From: Peronospora farinosa
Taxonomy: Eukaryota > Oomycota > Peronosporomycetes > Peronosporales > Peronosporaceae
Direction of reading: 5' to 3'
Assembly: GCA_947646735.1 (NCBI GenBank)
Contig: CANTFK010000705.1
Location: 62,001-126,000, forward strand
Length of the DNA: 64,000 nt
The notes beneath the pieces were generated by a model, which did not search any database, was not told where the DNA came from, and worked only from the letters and a program-made list of their open reading frames with translations. Position numbers and translations under genes: made by a program. Shown here piece by piece: positions 9,716-20,327 of the stretch (position 1 is the first letter of the stretch; the number at the start of each line of letters is the position of its first letter).

Positions 9716-10685
9716 GCCAACGTACTCGATACCTACGCACGGATGGAACCGCGCGCTTCTCATTAGCCAACTGCAGTAATGGTTGTGGAGGGTCCTCGTG
9801 ACCCACAATGCGTTCTACAATCCAGCGCACCTGTCCCTCCGCGTCAACAAGCGGAGGAGGGCCCTCGCGATGGTAGTGCTGGCGTCCTGGTTGCTCAGGA
9901 CGATGTTGATCAGGTCGTGAATATAGCTGCCGATGCTCGGCTGGAGGCTGAGGCTGCCAGTGAACGTGCTGCCCAGGCGGAGAAGACTTCGAGTGAGACC
10001 CGGCAGTCGAACCGTGAACTGCTCGAGCGGATAAGGATTCTGGAGCGCCAGATGCTTGGTCAGGTTCAGACGGGATCGAGACCCCGCCCCATGTCATCGG
10101 CGCGTCGAGCACGACGGGAAGGCCGTTCGACTTACGAACCCCTGAAGCCGGCGTCGGAGCCAAACCGTGAAGCGTAGCCGGACGATATTCCTTCAGCCGC
10201 CCGACATAGAATGTCGGGTGGAGTCGCAGTGAAGAGGGGACGTCGAGTGTATAAGCGTCGCCGATTGCCTTCAGGACCTTGAATGGGCCGATGAAGCGTG
10301 GCGCGAGTTTACTTGCGCCCAGATTAGTGACCGCAGAATCCCTTAAACCTTCCGTAGATAATAATACACGGTCACCTTTCTCAAACTTGCTCATGTTCTT
10401 TCTGCCATGTTTTTCAGCGTTCTCCTTCTGTTGGTCTACCGCAGATTGTAGTGCGTCGCGTACAATCCGGGTGATGGCTTGACGTTGGAGTATAAATTCC
10501 GACAGAGCCATGTCATCAATTGGTCGCGCCGACTCAATCGGCGCGTAGTTGGCAGTAGGTGAACGCTTACCCGAAGACGGGTCAATCAATGTCTGCGCAG
10601 TCCATCGAGCTAATGGGGACGCCACGTCTGATGGCGTCAAAGTGGCCGTCTTTGCCTTGGATCGGGTTACTGCATTCGCGCTCAA
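9687..10685 (-). pseudogene. Element D integrase C-terminal part: GPF module and chromodomain
   Basis: The minus strand, 332 codons open. It contains a helical stretch (FILQRQAITRIVRDALQSAV), the GPY/F-type module RFIGPFKVLKAIGDAYTLDV, the FYVGRLKEYRP motif, a low-complexity linker, and a C-terminal chromodomain-like fold (WIVERIVGHED...RRYRVRWLRFP). This identifies a chromovirus-type Gypsy integrase. It is out of frame with the integrase core upstream (frameshift near 10685). Confidence 0.85.
9779..10177 (+). CDS. Element D antisense ORF, part 2: coiled-coil segment (132 aa)
   Basis: Same reading frame as 8729-9715, separated by about 60 bp containing two stops. It encodes a long amphipathic helix with heptad spacing (AADARLEAEAASERAAQAEK, then LLERIRILERQML) followed by a basic tail. 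It overlaps pol in antisense, over the Pro/His/Gln-rich linker between the integrase GPF module and the chromodomain. The sense reading is low-complexity there, while the antisense reading is a regular coiled coil. Family C has the same arrangement at 17654-17914. Confidence 0.55.
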   Translation: MVVEGPRDPQCVLQSSAPVPPRQQAEEGPRDGSAGVLVAQDDVDQVVNIAADARLEAEAASERAAQAEKTSSETRQSNRELLERIRILERQMLGQVQTGSRPRPMSSARRARREGRSTYEPLKPASEPNREA

Positions 10686-11317
10686 TATACAGTGAGCTGC
10701 ACTCGATCCTTGTTTATCACCTTTATCCCCCCCAGAGTGGAGCCACTAGGTGTTGTGGGTAGCCCCACGGCCAGGACAGTAGGAACACGAGGGTGACGAG
10801 CCGAATTCACAAAAAATGGCGTCAACCCTGCTGACGCGTGTACGGCGTTGTTGAGGGCGAACTCAGCGAGTGATAAAAATGCACTCCAACTTGTAAATGA
10901 CGTAGCATAACTTCGAAGAACGTCTTCGAGGACCCGATTCACGCGCTCGGTTTGCCCATCCGTTTCCGGATGGGCCGCAGTCGACATCAGCAGTTTTGTC
11001 CCGAGGAGCTCGAACAGCGACGTCCAAATTGCGGACGTAAATCGCGGGTCACGGTCCGAAACAATGTTTTCTGGAAGGCCATGATGACGGAACACCGCGT
11101 CGATGAAGTGCGCCGCGGTCTCTGCCGCGGTGACCTTAGCGTGAACAGGCACATGATGTGTCATCTTGCTGAATCTGTCAACAAAGACCAAGATGCCCGT
11201 TCGAGCTTGGCTATCGGGCGCAAGCCCGAAGATAAAGTCCATCGAAACTGATCTCCAGGCCTCTGCTGCAATTGGCAACGATCGCAAGGGAGCCTGTGAC
11301 GATGGAGATGGCTTCAC
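10682..11317 (-). pseudogene. Element D integrase catalytic core
   Basis: The minus strand encodes the DDE core: SVSMDFIFGL with the LVFVDRFSKM aspartate, IVSDRDPRFTS with the second aspartate, and HPETDGQTERVNR with the glutamate. The reading frame enters from 11314-11763 by a frameshift and leaves by another near 10685. Confidence 0.88.
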
Positions 11318-11763
11318 ACGCTGGCATATTTCGCACGTTCGGATCCAGTTGCGTACCCATTATACATGTGGGGACAGAAGAAGTCTCGAGACACAGCCGC
11401 GAAAGTCTTTTCGCGGCCTAAATGACCGCCAGCAGGAGCATCGTGATACTCGTGAATGATTCTTGCACGCAAATCCATGTCATTGGCAATCACCGTGCGA
11501 GGAGAATCGAATTGGTCGATGCTATACAGAAGCAAATCGCCATCTAAACTGTATCGATGAATATGGTCGCGCTTGGTACGGGATAATGCTCCCAGTGCAG
11601 CATCGCTGGGAGCACGCAGATACTCGATAATGTCTGCATAATCTGAGTCACCCTTGTACGCTGCGACGATCTCATCAAATAAACACGGCTCGGGTGTAAC
11701 CCGAGTTAAGTTCAGCGATACACACATTGCACATTGCACATCGGTCATCATCGTCCTCGTCAT
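11314..11763 (-). pseudogene. Element D integrase N-terminal zinc-binding region
   Basis: It includes a YSLDGDLLLY hairpin segment and the HEYHDAPAGGHLGREKT histidine region of the HHCC zinc domain. The following Cys pair falls at a frame change near 11330. It joins the RNase H frame upstream with an overlap around 11675-11763. Confidence 0.8.
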
Positions 11764-12397
11764 CAGTAGCCTGACGACTCAGAGCAGTCCGAGGATCGTA
11801 GTCGGGACGTCGTGACAAGGCGTCAGCGAGAATATTGATCTTGCCTGGCTTGTAATGCACGACGAAGTTGTACTCAGAGAAGAATGAGAGCCATCGTGCC
11901 ATCCGTTGGGACAGGTGTGGGCTCTTCATCGCTGTGCGCAGCGATGCATGATCGGTGTACAAAGCAAACGTACTTTCACCAAGGAGATGCACGCGAAACT
12001 TGATGAGTGCATAGCGCATCGCTAATAACTCCTTGTCGTGAACCGGATAGTTCTTCTCAGCTGGCTTCATCTGTCGCGACTGATAACTCACGACTCGTTC
12101 ACGGCCCTCATCATCAAATTGCATGAGGGTACAACCGATTGCAAAATCACTGGCGTCGCAAACCACGTGGAACGGCTTGGAATCGTCTGGTAGGACCAGG
12201 ACTGGCGCTGACGCTAGGCTCTTCTTTACTGCTTCGAAGGCTGCTTGGTGCTCGGAACGCCACAACCACGTGGCGTCTTTCTTCAAGAGTGACGACAAAG
12301 ACTGGATAGAACCAGCATAATCCTTCGTATACTTGTGCAAATAATTAACCAAGCCAGCCACAAGCGCAGCTCCGTAGGGCTCTTGGGTGTGGGCCAA
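11675..12397 (-). pseudogene. Element D RNase H (canonical Ty3 type)
   Basis: It encodes the RT-RNase H connection (LVNYLHKYTKDYAG) and a canonical Ty3 RNase H with catalytic residues visible: VVCDASDFAIG, VHDKELLAM and LYTDHASLRT. The HYKPGKINILADALSRRPDY end is typical. There is no second archaeal-type RNase H, in contrast to family A. Confidence 0.88.
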
Positions 12398-12948
12398 GAA
12401 CAGATGGACGACACCTTCTCTGGATCAGCTCGAACTCCCGATTTACTCACATAGCAACCTAACACCGGAATCTCCGGTGCACAAAAGACACACTTCTTGA
12501 GATTCGCGTACAACTTGTTGTCCCGCATAACTTGAAACACTTGCTTCAGGTGTTGAAGGTGAACTTGGACATCGTTGAGGTTGCCCTCAAGGCGAATATG
12601 GACGAAGATATCGTCAAAATAACTTGGGGCAAAGTTCCGAAGAGGTCTCAACACTTGAGACACCATGCGATTGAAAGTGGCCGGAGCGTTCTTCAACCCT
12701 TGTGGCATAACCAGCCACTCCCATAACATGCCACTCGGGGTGCTCACCGCGGTGAGTGGGATATCACTCGGTCGCATCAAAATCTGGTAAAAGCCATCGG
12801 TCAAGTCGATGGCACTGAACATGACACTTCCTGACATGGAATTCAGCACCATGTCCTTCCTGGGAATAGTCATTTGCGCAGGAATAGTGGCATCATTCAA
12901 CTTATTGAACGCATGCACTATCCGCCAGCCTTCCGTAGCCTTCTTCAC
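12283..12948 (-). pseudogene. Element D reverse transcriptase, catalytic part
   Basis: It encodes the fingers-palm of a Gypsy RT: WRIVHAFNKLN, IPRKDMVLN, FSAIDLTDGFYQIL, MPQGLKNAPATFNRM and the YFDDIFVH catalytic box, then LGCYVSKSGVRADPEKV. It is separated by frameshifts from the RT N terminus (12945-13487) and from RNase H. Confidence 0.9.
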
Positions 12949-13487
12949 GCAGAGGGGCTCGAATGTGGTGAGATACTTTCACGCACATGACCCGCTTTGC
13001 GGCGACCTTCGAAGAATGTGTCAATAGCTTCGACTTGATCTCGAGGCAACGGCCACTGCCGTGTCACACAATACTTCGACCCTGGCACGAGATCAATCTC
13101 GTGCCGAACACCGCGGTCCGCAGGAAGTTCAGCCGGGATCTTGTCCGGGAACACGTCTGCATACTCACGAGCAATGTCGTAGACGGGGTTACCAGACTCT
13201 CGCAGGGCCTCCCATGACTGTGATGCAAACCTTTCTTCACGCGCTGACTTCAGCTTAGTGCTTCGAGGACGCGCCATATGCTCCTCGTTTGCCACAGTAA
13301 CCACCTCGTTGGTGATTAGACACACTTGTTCCACAGTGCCTTCCTTAAGGTCACATAGAAATTGCTTCAAAGCAAGCCCTGGAAGGCTTGTAATGGAAGA
13401 CGCATCACGAGGAGGACTCTCGACTTCGATACATTGGCGCCTTTGTGGACTCCCTTCCACGTACACGATAGCGTGGACACATTTCAA
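12945..13487 (-). pseudogene. Element D reverse transcriptase, N-terminal part
   Basis: It contains the [20 protein letters not shown] entry motif, the [11 protein letters not shown] segment and [10 protein letters not shown], typical of the start of Ty3/Gypsy RT. It ends after SPHSSPS, where a frameshift moves the reading to the next ORF. Confidence 0.88.
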
Positions 13488-13489
13488 CG

Positions 13490-14260
13490 CTAAATTGTCG
13501 GTGCTGTTGGCCCCATCGTGCTTCGAGTCACTACTCGAAGCTGGCGAACCGCAGTCAGGTTATTACCATCACCCCCCCCCCCCTCGAGGCACTGGATGTC
13601 TTCATCCACGATGCCGGAAACACTAGACGGGAGAACCCCAAACTCGACCGTAGACACTTGATGCGGGAGCTCCTGCTCGGCCGCCGTAAACCCGTGTGGA
13701 AGCCCCTGCTCGACCACAATATGCCCATGTGGGAACCTCGGTTCGACCACAGTGGGTGATGATGGGAACCCCGGTTCGACCATCATGCTCTCGCGTGGGG
13801 ACTCCTGTACGTCCACGTCACACTCGTTGGCGAGCTCTTGCTCGTCGTCACAATGCCCTTGTGGGAGCCCAGCCTCGACCACAATAGGTGCAGATGGGAA
13901 CCCCGGTTCAACCACTGCATTCACGTGCGGGAACCCCTGTTCAACCGCATTAATGACGCGCGAGAACCCCTGTTCGACCGCGTCGTCCTCGTCGTCCTCT
14001 TCGCTCTGCAGCGAGGAGTCACTGTCACTTGTGTCTCGAAGAGCAGCACAAGCAGTGCAGAGAGGAACATCGCTCGCTCTGTGCACCGCCAACGTCGTGG
14101 AATCACGATCCACGACTGTGACGTTCGGCCAGTCACTTGGAGATACCAAAAGATGGGTAAACACTTCACTGACATCGAACTTGCGTCGACGTCTCACTGA
14201 TCTGGCTAACCAGTCGATCTGGGGCTTATAACGTGCCAGCCTTGCATGCCCAGTATGCAA
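13490..14260 (-). pseudogene. Element D protease-RT linker with internal repeats
   Basis: A 256-codon frame following the protease. After an acidic patch (SEEDDEDDAVEQ) it shows about ten degenerate copies of an 11-16 residue unit around VVEPGFPxxP (variants VEQGFPHVNA, VVEAGLPQGH, VVEQGLPHGF). No enzymatic motif is present. A run of 14 C at about 13568-13583 falls near the end and may mark a real or sequencing frameshift. Confidence 0.65.
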
Positions 14261-14607
14261 TCGAATGCATAATTCATTGCGATCACCAAGAAATCATCAT
14301 TACTGCGAAAGCCATCAAACGTGTACGGCAACGACACCTCGCGCCGCGATACGCGGTGTGGTTTCCCGTCAGCCAACTTGACGACGACTTGGCCAGGTCC
14401 CTCACGGACCTGGATGCTGGGAGGCAGCATCGACAAACAAGATTCACGAAAGAAATTGTTTGTTGCTCCTGAGTCCAGGAGTGCTCGCAGAGGTCGCCGG
14501 GCGCCGGCGACATGTAAGATGACAATAATCAGACGTGAATCACCACTCGTAGTGGTGGCATTTAACCGTGCGCGTAGCGCAGGAGGACTGGAAGGTTGGG
14601 CTGTCAC
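14206..14607 (-). pseudogene. Element D aspartic protease
   Basis: It contains the retropepsin active-site motif LLDSGATNNFF and a downstream DCILGMQGW segment matching the flap/ILG region of Gypsy proteases. It overlaps the linker frame at its C terminus. Confidence 0.85.
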
Positions 14608-14651
14608 CGGGGGACCCGGACCTCCGTTCCAACCAGTAGGGCTCCCTGCGC

Positions 14652-15689
14652 CTACTGGTCCCGACCGTTTTTTGGACGTGCGACCGGTACAGCACCCTCA
14701 TGATGGGCATCCACTACTTGCACCGATATCGGCGCTGGCGCACGGCACTCAGCCGCGCGATGTCCTGGCTTGCGACAACGAAAGGAAACCATTTGCCGCC
14801 CGGTACGAGCGTCACCTCTATGGAAAATGACACATCGCCGGTCATTCGACGTCGAATTCCATAGGTTCTGGACCAGAAGGCCGGGGAACGCTGACGACCG
14901 AGGGTTTGGCATATGCCTTTGTGACCCTAAAGTCTTCACGGAGTGCGATAGCAAATGCCACCTCCAATGTGGCAGGCGCGGCGCGCTCCAGCGATAAGCG
15001 GGTCTGCCCCTCACGCATACCATCCACAAAAACATTCACCTGCGTGTAAATGTCCATGGGGTGCGTGATAATACACGACGCCAGGTGCCTAGCCATCTGC
15101 ACGTAGTCACGCATCGCCATTTTACCCTGTCGCATCGACAGGAATCTTGATCACACCAGTTTCTCCTCTTGCGGTGGCTCGAAAGTAAGACGAAGATCGT
15201 CCTGGATGGTATCCAAGGTGGGGAACGCGTGCTCGTTCGCAACGAGCTTACCAAGGGCCCACTCCTTGGCCTTCCCGGTGAGGCGGACAATAAGAAAGTT
15301 GAACTTCGCCTGGGGTGCCTCAAGAAGTCTCGAGGCGATGGCGATATTAACTTCTCGGAACCACCGGTTCAGCGATAACCGGTCCTTACCTTCTCCAGAG
15401 TAGGAGGAGGTTTCCATCTTCACGGCCTCATTACGTGAAGGTCGCGAGGGAGTTAAGCCTCGCCGGTTGGATTCGGCGAGCTCGCGTGCCATAAAGTCAT
15501 GTCTGGCGAGACTTTGCGCGTCAGGGTCGCTGATTGCATCAGCGACGCGACTAATGCCTCTCCCGATATCGCCGCGAGGTGATTAAGGGCATCCCACTCA
15601 ACACCAGTAAGATGGGGGAAGGTCGCGTGCTCCAGAAATAAATCTGGAGCGTCAAAGTACGACGATTCGCTCATCCCAAACTCGGGCAT
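14652..15689 (-). pseudogene. Element D gag (several frames)
   Basis: Gag pieces in three frames: 15689-15453 (N terminus beginning MPEFGMSESSYFD), 15492-15151 (capsid-like, with [12 protein letters not shown] and [17 protein letters not shown]), 15135-14842 (capsid C-terminal half, GMREGQTRLSLERAAP) and 15035-14652 (FRCRKPGHRAAEC zinc knuckle). The knuckle has Ser where the first Cys of CX2CX4HX4C is expected. Frameshifts near 15460, 15140 and 14850 make the copy defective. Confidence 0.8.
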
Positions 15690-15698
15690 AGGAAGGAC

Positions 15699-15713
15699 TA
15701 CTAAGTGCTACCA
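15699..15713 (-). other. Primer-binding site, element D
   Basis: Two bases inside the 5' LTR (minus strand) lies TGGTAGCACTTAGTA, complementary to a tRNA ending ...GTGCTACCA. The GCTACCA end is reminiscent of initiator-Met tRNAs, but this was not verified. Confidence 0.6.
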
Positions 15714-15715
15714 GG

Positions 15716-16056
15716 TGTAACGGGGCTAGAACGTACCGTCACTAGCTTACACGCGCGCTTGAGGAAGACTCAAGCCCAAGTATTAGGTATTAAGTAAATT
15801 TAGCTCTGATTTTTATTTTGGTTTTAATTCGTACTAATTACGAAGATTTTAGTCGTAATAAATACGACAGTGTTCCCGCGTTTCGGGAACCACAGAATTT
15901 CAGGTTAATAGATCATTGGTCCATATTTGGTACTTTAGGCCCCAATAATGAACCAGTAATAAATTGTCACGCTGTGCCCGCTATTCGGGCCCAGCACCTG
16001 TCTACATATGTATTTGTTTATTTGTGTTAACTATGTGTGTAATGTAGCCCATTACA
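15716..16056 (-). repeat. LTR of element D (5' LTR)
   Basis: 341 bp, TGTAACGGGG to CATTACA on +, followed by the target repeat CTTGC. It carries the same five pentaloop hairpins as the partner LTR (15757-15775, 15828-15844, 15852-15868, 15872-15890, 15976-15990). Confidence 0.93.
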
Positions 16057-17250
16057 CTTGCACTGGAGTATGCTATAGTCAAATTCAGAGTTCATCTGCT
16101 GGGCTCGAAGCCTTTTGTATTCTATACCGATCATGCGTCTTTACGCACTGCCAACTCAGTCGCCTCGTCTCTCGCAAAGAATGACCAGATGGTTGTAATT
16201 CTTTGCTGAATATAATTACGAGGTGAAGTACAAGCCTGGCAAGCAAAATGCTTTGGCTGATGCATTTTCACGCAGTCCTGACTATGAGCTTGCTCATGTT
16301 ACGACGTTGTCGTCTTCGATCACCGGGCCCATTCGTACGGCGTATGCTTAAGATGATCATTGTATAGCGTTGCTACATGCTCTTGGCAGTAATGAGTTTA
16401 AAGACTCGGAAATTCAATTGTCGTCACGATTACGTGCGAGCCTCCATCGATATTCTATCGATCAGGGTATGTTTTACTATTGTACAGATGTGGCGGATCC
16501 TCCGCGTATTGTGGACCCTCACGGCGAGGACCTGAAGTATCTTATCTTCTATGAGGTACATGACACCGCCATCGGCGGTTATATGGGTCGTGAAAAGACC
16601 TATGGGGCAATATGCCAAAGTTATTGGTAGCCCAAATTATATAAATGGGTGAGCACATATGTACGTACGTGTGAAACGTGTCAACGGGTAAAACCCTCGC
16701 CCCATTCGGCAGCGCCGCTGGCTAGTTTGCCTATTCCCACTGGGTGCTGGGAGTCCATTAGTATGGGTTTTGTGTTTGGCCTACCGAAAGATTCGCATTG
16801 CAATACGGGTATAGTGGTCTTTGTTGACAGTTTGAGCAAAATGGCTCACTTAGCGTCTGTGCCAGACTCGATCGATGGTGAAGGTAAAGCGGAGATGTTT
16901 ATCGACCGAGTGTTTCGCCAACATGGCTTATCAGCGGCGATTGTTTCTGACCGTGATCCTCATTTCACGAGTAAGCTTTGGAAGTCCGTCTTCCAGGTGC
17001 TAGGCACCCGTTTGGACATGTCCACAGCGGATCATCCGCAGACCGATGGTCAAACTGAACGCGTAAATCGCATCGCTGAAGATATCCTCCGCAGCGTTTG
17101 TGCTGAAACGCCTGAGCGATGGAGCTCTATGCTCCCTGTAATTGAGTTTGCACTCAAAAACTCCGTGCACGCCTCTACCGGCTACACTCCGTTCTATGTG
17201 AACGGCCTCACACACCCACGCGTTCCGTTAACGATACCCACCGAGTGATT
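16057..17250 (+). pseudogene. Family C RNase H end and integrase
   Basis: It resumes family C pol after element D. The RNase H rest (LEYAIVKFRVHLLG, YTDHASLRT, then broken frames) is followed by the integrase: zinc region with HDTAIGGYMGREKT and a CETCQRV pair, core with VVFVDSLSKMAH, IVSDRDPHFTS and HPQTDGQTERVNR. One stop at 16628 and others near 16200 and 17246 inactivate it. Compared with D, the core is complete. Confidence 0.87.
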
Positions 17251-18060
17251 CATGGCTTGGTGGGGAAGAGGTTGCCGATCGTCTTGCTGATGCCAGCCTT
17301 ATTACTGTTAAGAAATAGGTGAACGCGTTTCTCGCAACACGACTGAATGTCTTATGACATGTGCAAGACGCAAGGCTGATAGAACAAACAGAAGGAATAT
17401 GCGGATGCTAAAGGCAGAAGTTGTATTACTTGCTATGAGGTCGGAGACCAAGTCTTACTTAAATGCTAAGAACCTACCTAACTTTAGTGTCTGCTGTCTA
17501 TAAGAGGAAGTTGCGTCCGCGCTTCATCGGGCCCTTTAGGCATAGCGTATACGCTTAATTTGCCGCGCAAATTGCGTACACATCCTGTGTTCTACGTTGG
17601 CATACTGAAGCCATATCAGGATCCGTCCCAAGTGAATACTAAGGCGCTCGCGCCTAGCTCAACTGCACTGCCGCAGGACGTATCATCTGCTCCAAGAGGT
17701 CAAGCTGACCCTGCACTCGGGTTCGGCTCTCTTCCAGCGACTCAAGACGGGAGTTCATCGACTGCACATCCCCACGGAGATACTTCACCTCTTGAAGTAG
17801 CTCGGCATGAACTTGTGTCGTTAAACCGGCCCCCTCCGGCATTGCTTGATGGGCAGGTAAACCATCAGTTCCACGTGGAACTGATGGCTGCAGAAGCGTC
17901 ACCGCCATGGTCAAAACCAGTATCAGGTGAAGTGGCGGGGATATCGCCAGTCTTTGAAATCATGGAAGTTAGAGGTTCCCCTTCGGCAGGATTGCTCATA
18001 CGCCGTGGACGTTTTAAAATGTCGTGCGCAGGGCCAACCTGTCGGCGATGACGCTTCTCA
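17251..18060 (+). pseudogene. Family C integrase C-terminal region
   Basis: A degenerate + strand continuation. The GPF module is frameshifted (fragment near 17505-17560), then LRTHPVFYVGILKPYQDP is readable from about 17570, followed by a Ser/Pro/Ala-rich linker. A possible chromodomain start (LLDGQVNHQF) is at about 17845. The linker is overprinted on the minus strand by the antisense coiled coil. Confidence 0.7.
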
Positions 18061-18875
18061 CCGGTAGTGGTGAGGGTAGGTGAGTTAGCGACCTCAGCCT
18101 GTCGTGAACCCGCAGCTGCAGGTGTAGCCGAAACATTGTGGTGCTGGGTAGCAGACGCATATTGCGCTTGTTGAGACTTCAACTTTCCTCGGGCCTTCAG
18201 TTTAGCGTAATCGTAACGCATTTTCTGATCGAGACGAACATCTGCCACATCGGCATTTGCTCGTAGGGCCCCCATGCTGCTTAGACGTCGCGCATAATGC
18301 GCCCAGCGGCTAAAAGCCGTGTCATCTTCTTCCTCGGTTTCCCCCGCGAACAGAAGGATGAAGACATCCTTTAGAGGAGGTACTAATACACCGCGCACTT
18401 GCCTGGTGAGGCGTGCCAAGTATTGGCTTTGCGTAGTGATATGGGGTTCCAGATAGCGTTGTCGAAGGGCCGTTCGCGTAGCAACATCCTCGGGTGAAAT
18501 GGCCTCAGACCCAATGGCCCAGCCAGAAAGGGAATTTCCAGATGCCTACTAAAAGCGTTCTTCCTTTTTAGGTGGCTTAAACCTATACTGTCGGTGGTCC
18601 TGAAGCCTCGCCATATTCTTCGTCCGGCGCTTGGCGCCTTCCTCTTGATCGATGGTCTGCTGCTGCTGCTCGTCGAGTGGGTTAGCAACCGTCGCTGTTG
18701 ACGATACGTCAGGCGGGTCACGTAAAGATGTTAGCGCATCTGCAGCACCACGTTCAGGGAACGGATTCGGTGCATGATTAATGTCATCTTCAGGTTAAAT
18801 GGGACCCATCGGGTCCCACAAAGACTGTGCCACTTTCGTAATCAACCGCTTTTTCAAGGTCGCCTTCGATGATGT
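17654..18875 (-). pseudogene. Family C antisense ORF, main part
   Basis: Minus-strand frames continuing from the start at 42822, which is separated by the family A insertion. The pieces are: 18875-18790 (IIEGDLEKAVDYESG, ending in a TGA), 18721-18383 in shifted frames (with a QQQQ-containing DEQ stretch readable in one frame), 18419-17865 (DDTAFSRWAHYARRL, then a Lys/Arg-rich and Ser/Thr/Pro region) and 17914-17654, a coiled coil (VHAELLQEVKYLRGDV, MNSRLESLEESRTRVQG). The last piece overprints the pol linker. The stop lies about 35 nt beyond the codons for FYVGILKPY, close to the position of the antisense stop in element D. Confidence 0.6.
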
Positions 18876-19952
18876 TGTGGTGAAGTGCTAATTTTGTGAT
18901 ATGGAGGTCCCGGAATCCAGTTGGATTCAGAGTATAGGCCGTGGGTCAGGGACAGGGGACCAGAGAGACAGGGGCCTCAAAGGAGAGCGACCGTTGGTGG
19001 AGGACAATCCGCAGGATTCGCCGAAGAAAATCAGTATCAGGGTACCGGTTAACCGGTACCAAAGGGAGTTGATCATGGCCGCTCATTGATCGACCTGGCC
19101 CCTCGTTGGTAGACCCGGGTCCCTCGTCGGTCGACCTGGGTCCCTCGTTGGTCGACCCGGTCCCTCATTGGTAGACCTGGGTCCCTCATTGGTAGATCTG
19201 GTCCCTCGTTGGTCGACCCAGTCCCTCGTTGGTCGACCCGGTCCCTCATCGGTTCAGCGACTCCGGACCAGTTAATACAAGGATCAGACCAGTCGACGCA
19301 AGGAATCAGAGCTTCAGGCAAGGATAGAGTAAAGGAGTTAAAAGGATAGGACTATATTAAATACTACTCAATTTGCGATCTACGTGGCACGACTCCGTCA
19401 CCCAAGAAGGACTTGTTCTAAGTTATTCACTGTTCCGGGAAGGGATATATTTTGGCCCCCCGTCGAAGACAGTTGTGTAGCGAAGTTCAAGGGCGAATAG
19501 AGCTCCAGGATATATTTGGCCTGTGAGCTCGTTCGAGTAGCAACACCCCCCAAGACCCGCTATCGGAAGCGGTCTCCCTCACCTCAAGGTCCGGGAGCAA
19601 CGTAAAGGTCAGGTGGTTAATACCCCTGAAACAGAAGGAAAAGGCCAGGGACGACAAGCGCCCTGAAGAATTTGGCTCTAAGTCCACTCTCGACAAGGTC
19701 GATCGAGTGGCCACCTACCGGCCCACCGAGTGAAGCATATCCACTCGAGGCCCCCCCAGGTCTACCTCCCTCAAGGCAGACATCTACATCGTCACCAAGT
19801 CCTCCGAAGAGTGCAACCCGCCAGCCGACGGGTACACAAGGTGAGAGAAGGTTCATACGCGGCATCGGGGTACCCCCTCCGACAGTCGGCAGTCCGGCAC
19901 AGTGAGTGGTTTGGGGTCTCATCATACAATTTTGAGAACCCACTCCACCACA
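18876..19952 (+). repeat. LTR 1, family A, subtype 1 (5' LTR of E1)
   Basis: 1077 bp from TGTGGTGAAGTG to CACTCCACCACA; the ends are inverted repeats over 12 bp with one mismatch. The 5' part reads GCTAATTTTGTGATATGGAG (subtype 1). It contains a minisatellite at about 19085-19250. Confidence 0.92.
19085..19255. repeat. Minisatellite in LTR 1 (unit about 19-20 bp)
   Basis: About nine copies of a unit near GGTCCCTCATTGGTCGACC with variants GTAGACC and CTCGTCGG. The same unit recurs with different copy number in LTRs 2-5 and explains most of their length differences. Confidence 0.9.
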
Positions 19953-20327
19953 ATGGTGCGCGTGCCCGGATCTTCGGAAGACGCGGGATTTCACCGCGAG
20001 TCCCAAGACGATAACGATGTTCATGTCAAGAAGAAGCACAAGACCGAAGAGTCACTGGAAGACCGATCGCCAGTGACTCAAGAAGAAACAAACAAAGGAT
20101 CGAAGGACCGACCGGGCCTTGGGAGGGGCCCGGTCAACATGGTCGAGGTTGAATTCATTGAAGAAAAACCTAAATACCCTCCCTATGTCCTCGTTGAGGA
20201 CACCTTGGGTCATGACGCCTATCATGATCCAGAGGACCATCAGCCGACGGTGAAAACCGAGAGGCTAAGGTCCCCAAAAAACAACAAAACAAGATCGCGC
20301 AATCCAAGCCGACGAAGTTCCGGATGA
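19953..20327 (+). CDS. E1 leader ORF (about 124 aa) starting within the PBS
   Basis: The ATG at 19953 uses the A after the LTR and the first bases of the PBS, so the first residues (MVRVPGSSED) are written by the primer-binding site. The product is acidic and hydrophilic, with a KKKHKTEESLEDRSPVTQEE stretch and EVEFIEEKPKYPPYVLVED. Its stop TGA overlaps the gag ATG (ATGA, 20324-20327). In E2 the homologous frame has one extra base and runs about 70 nt into gag in another frame. The role is unknown; it may be a short gag N-terminal domain joined by frameshifting. Confidence 0.5.
   Translation: MVRVPGSSEDAGFHRESQDDNDVHVKKKHKTEESLEDRSPVTQEETNKGSKDRPGLGRGPVNMVEVEFIEEKPKYPPYVLVEDTLGHDAYHDPEDHQPTVKTERLRSPKNNKTRSRNPSRRSSG
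19954..19971 (+). other. Primer-binding site, E1
   Basis: TGGTGCGCGTGCCCGGAT, one base after the LTR. It is the same class as the family B PBS with substitutions. It lies inside the ATG-containing start of the leader ORF. Confidence 0.65.

Larger units (their letters stand above)
8375..16056 (-). mobile_element. Element D: Ty3/Gypsy LTR retrotransposon with antisense ORF
   Basis: A 7.7-kb element bounded by two 341-bp direct LTRs that differ at only a few positions, flanked by a 5-bp target duplication CTTGC (8370-8374 and 16057-16061). gag, protease, RT, RNase H, integrase and chromodomain are on the minus strand. An extra Arg/Ser-rich ORF lies on the + strand next to the 3' LTR. It is inserted in the RNase H region of family C. 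Several frameshifts make it defective, but near-identical LTRs suggest a fairly young insertion. Confidence 0.92.

Noticed and set aside
19073..19321. Frames with repeated RGT/VDQ or LIGRPG units in the family A LTRs
   Set aside because: Translations of the LTR minisatellite, with no start context and no conservation beyond the DNA repeat.
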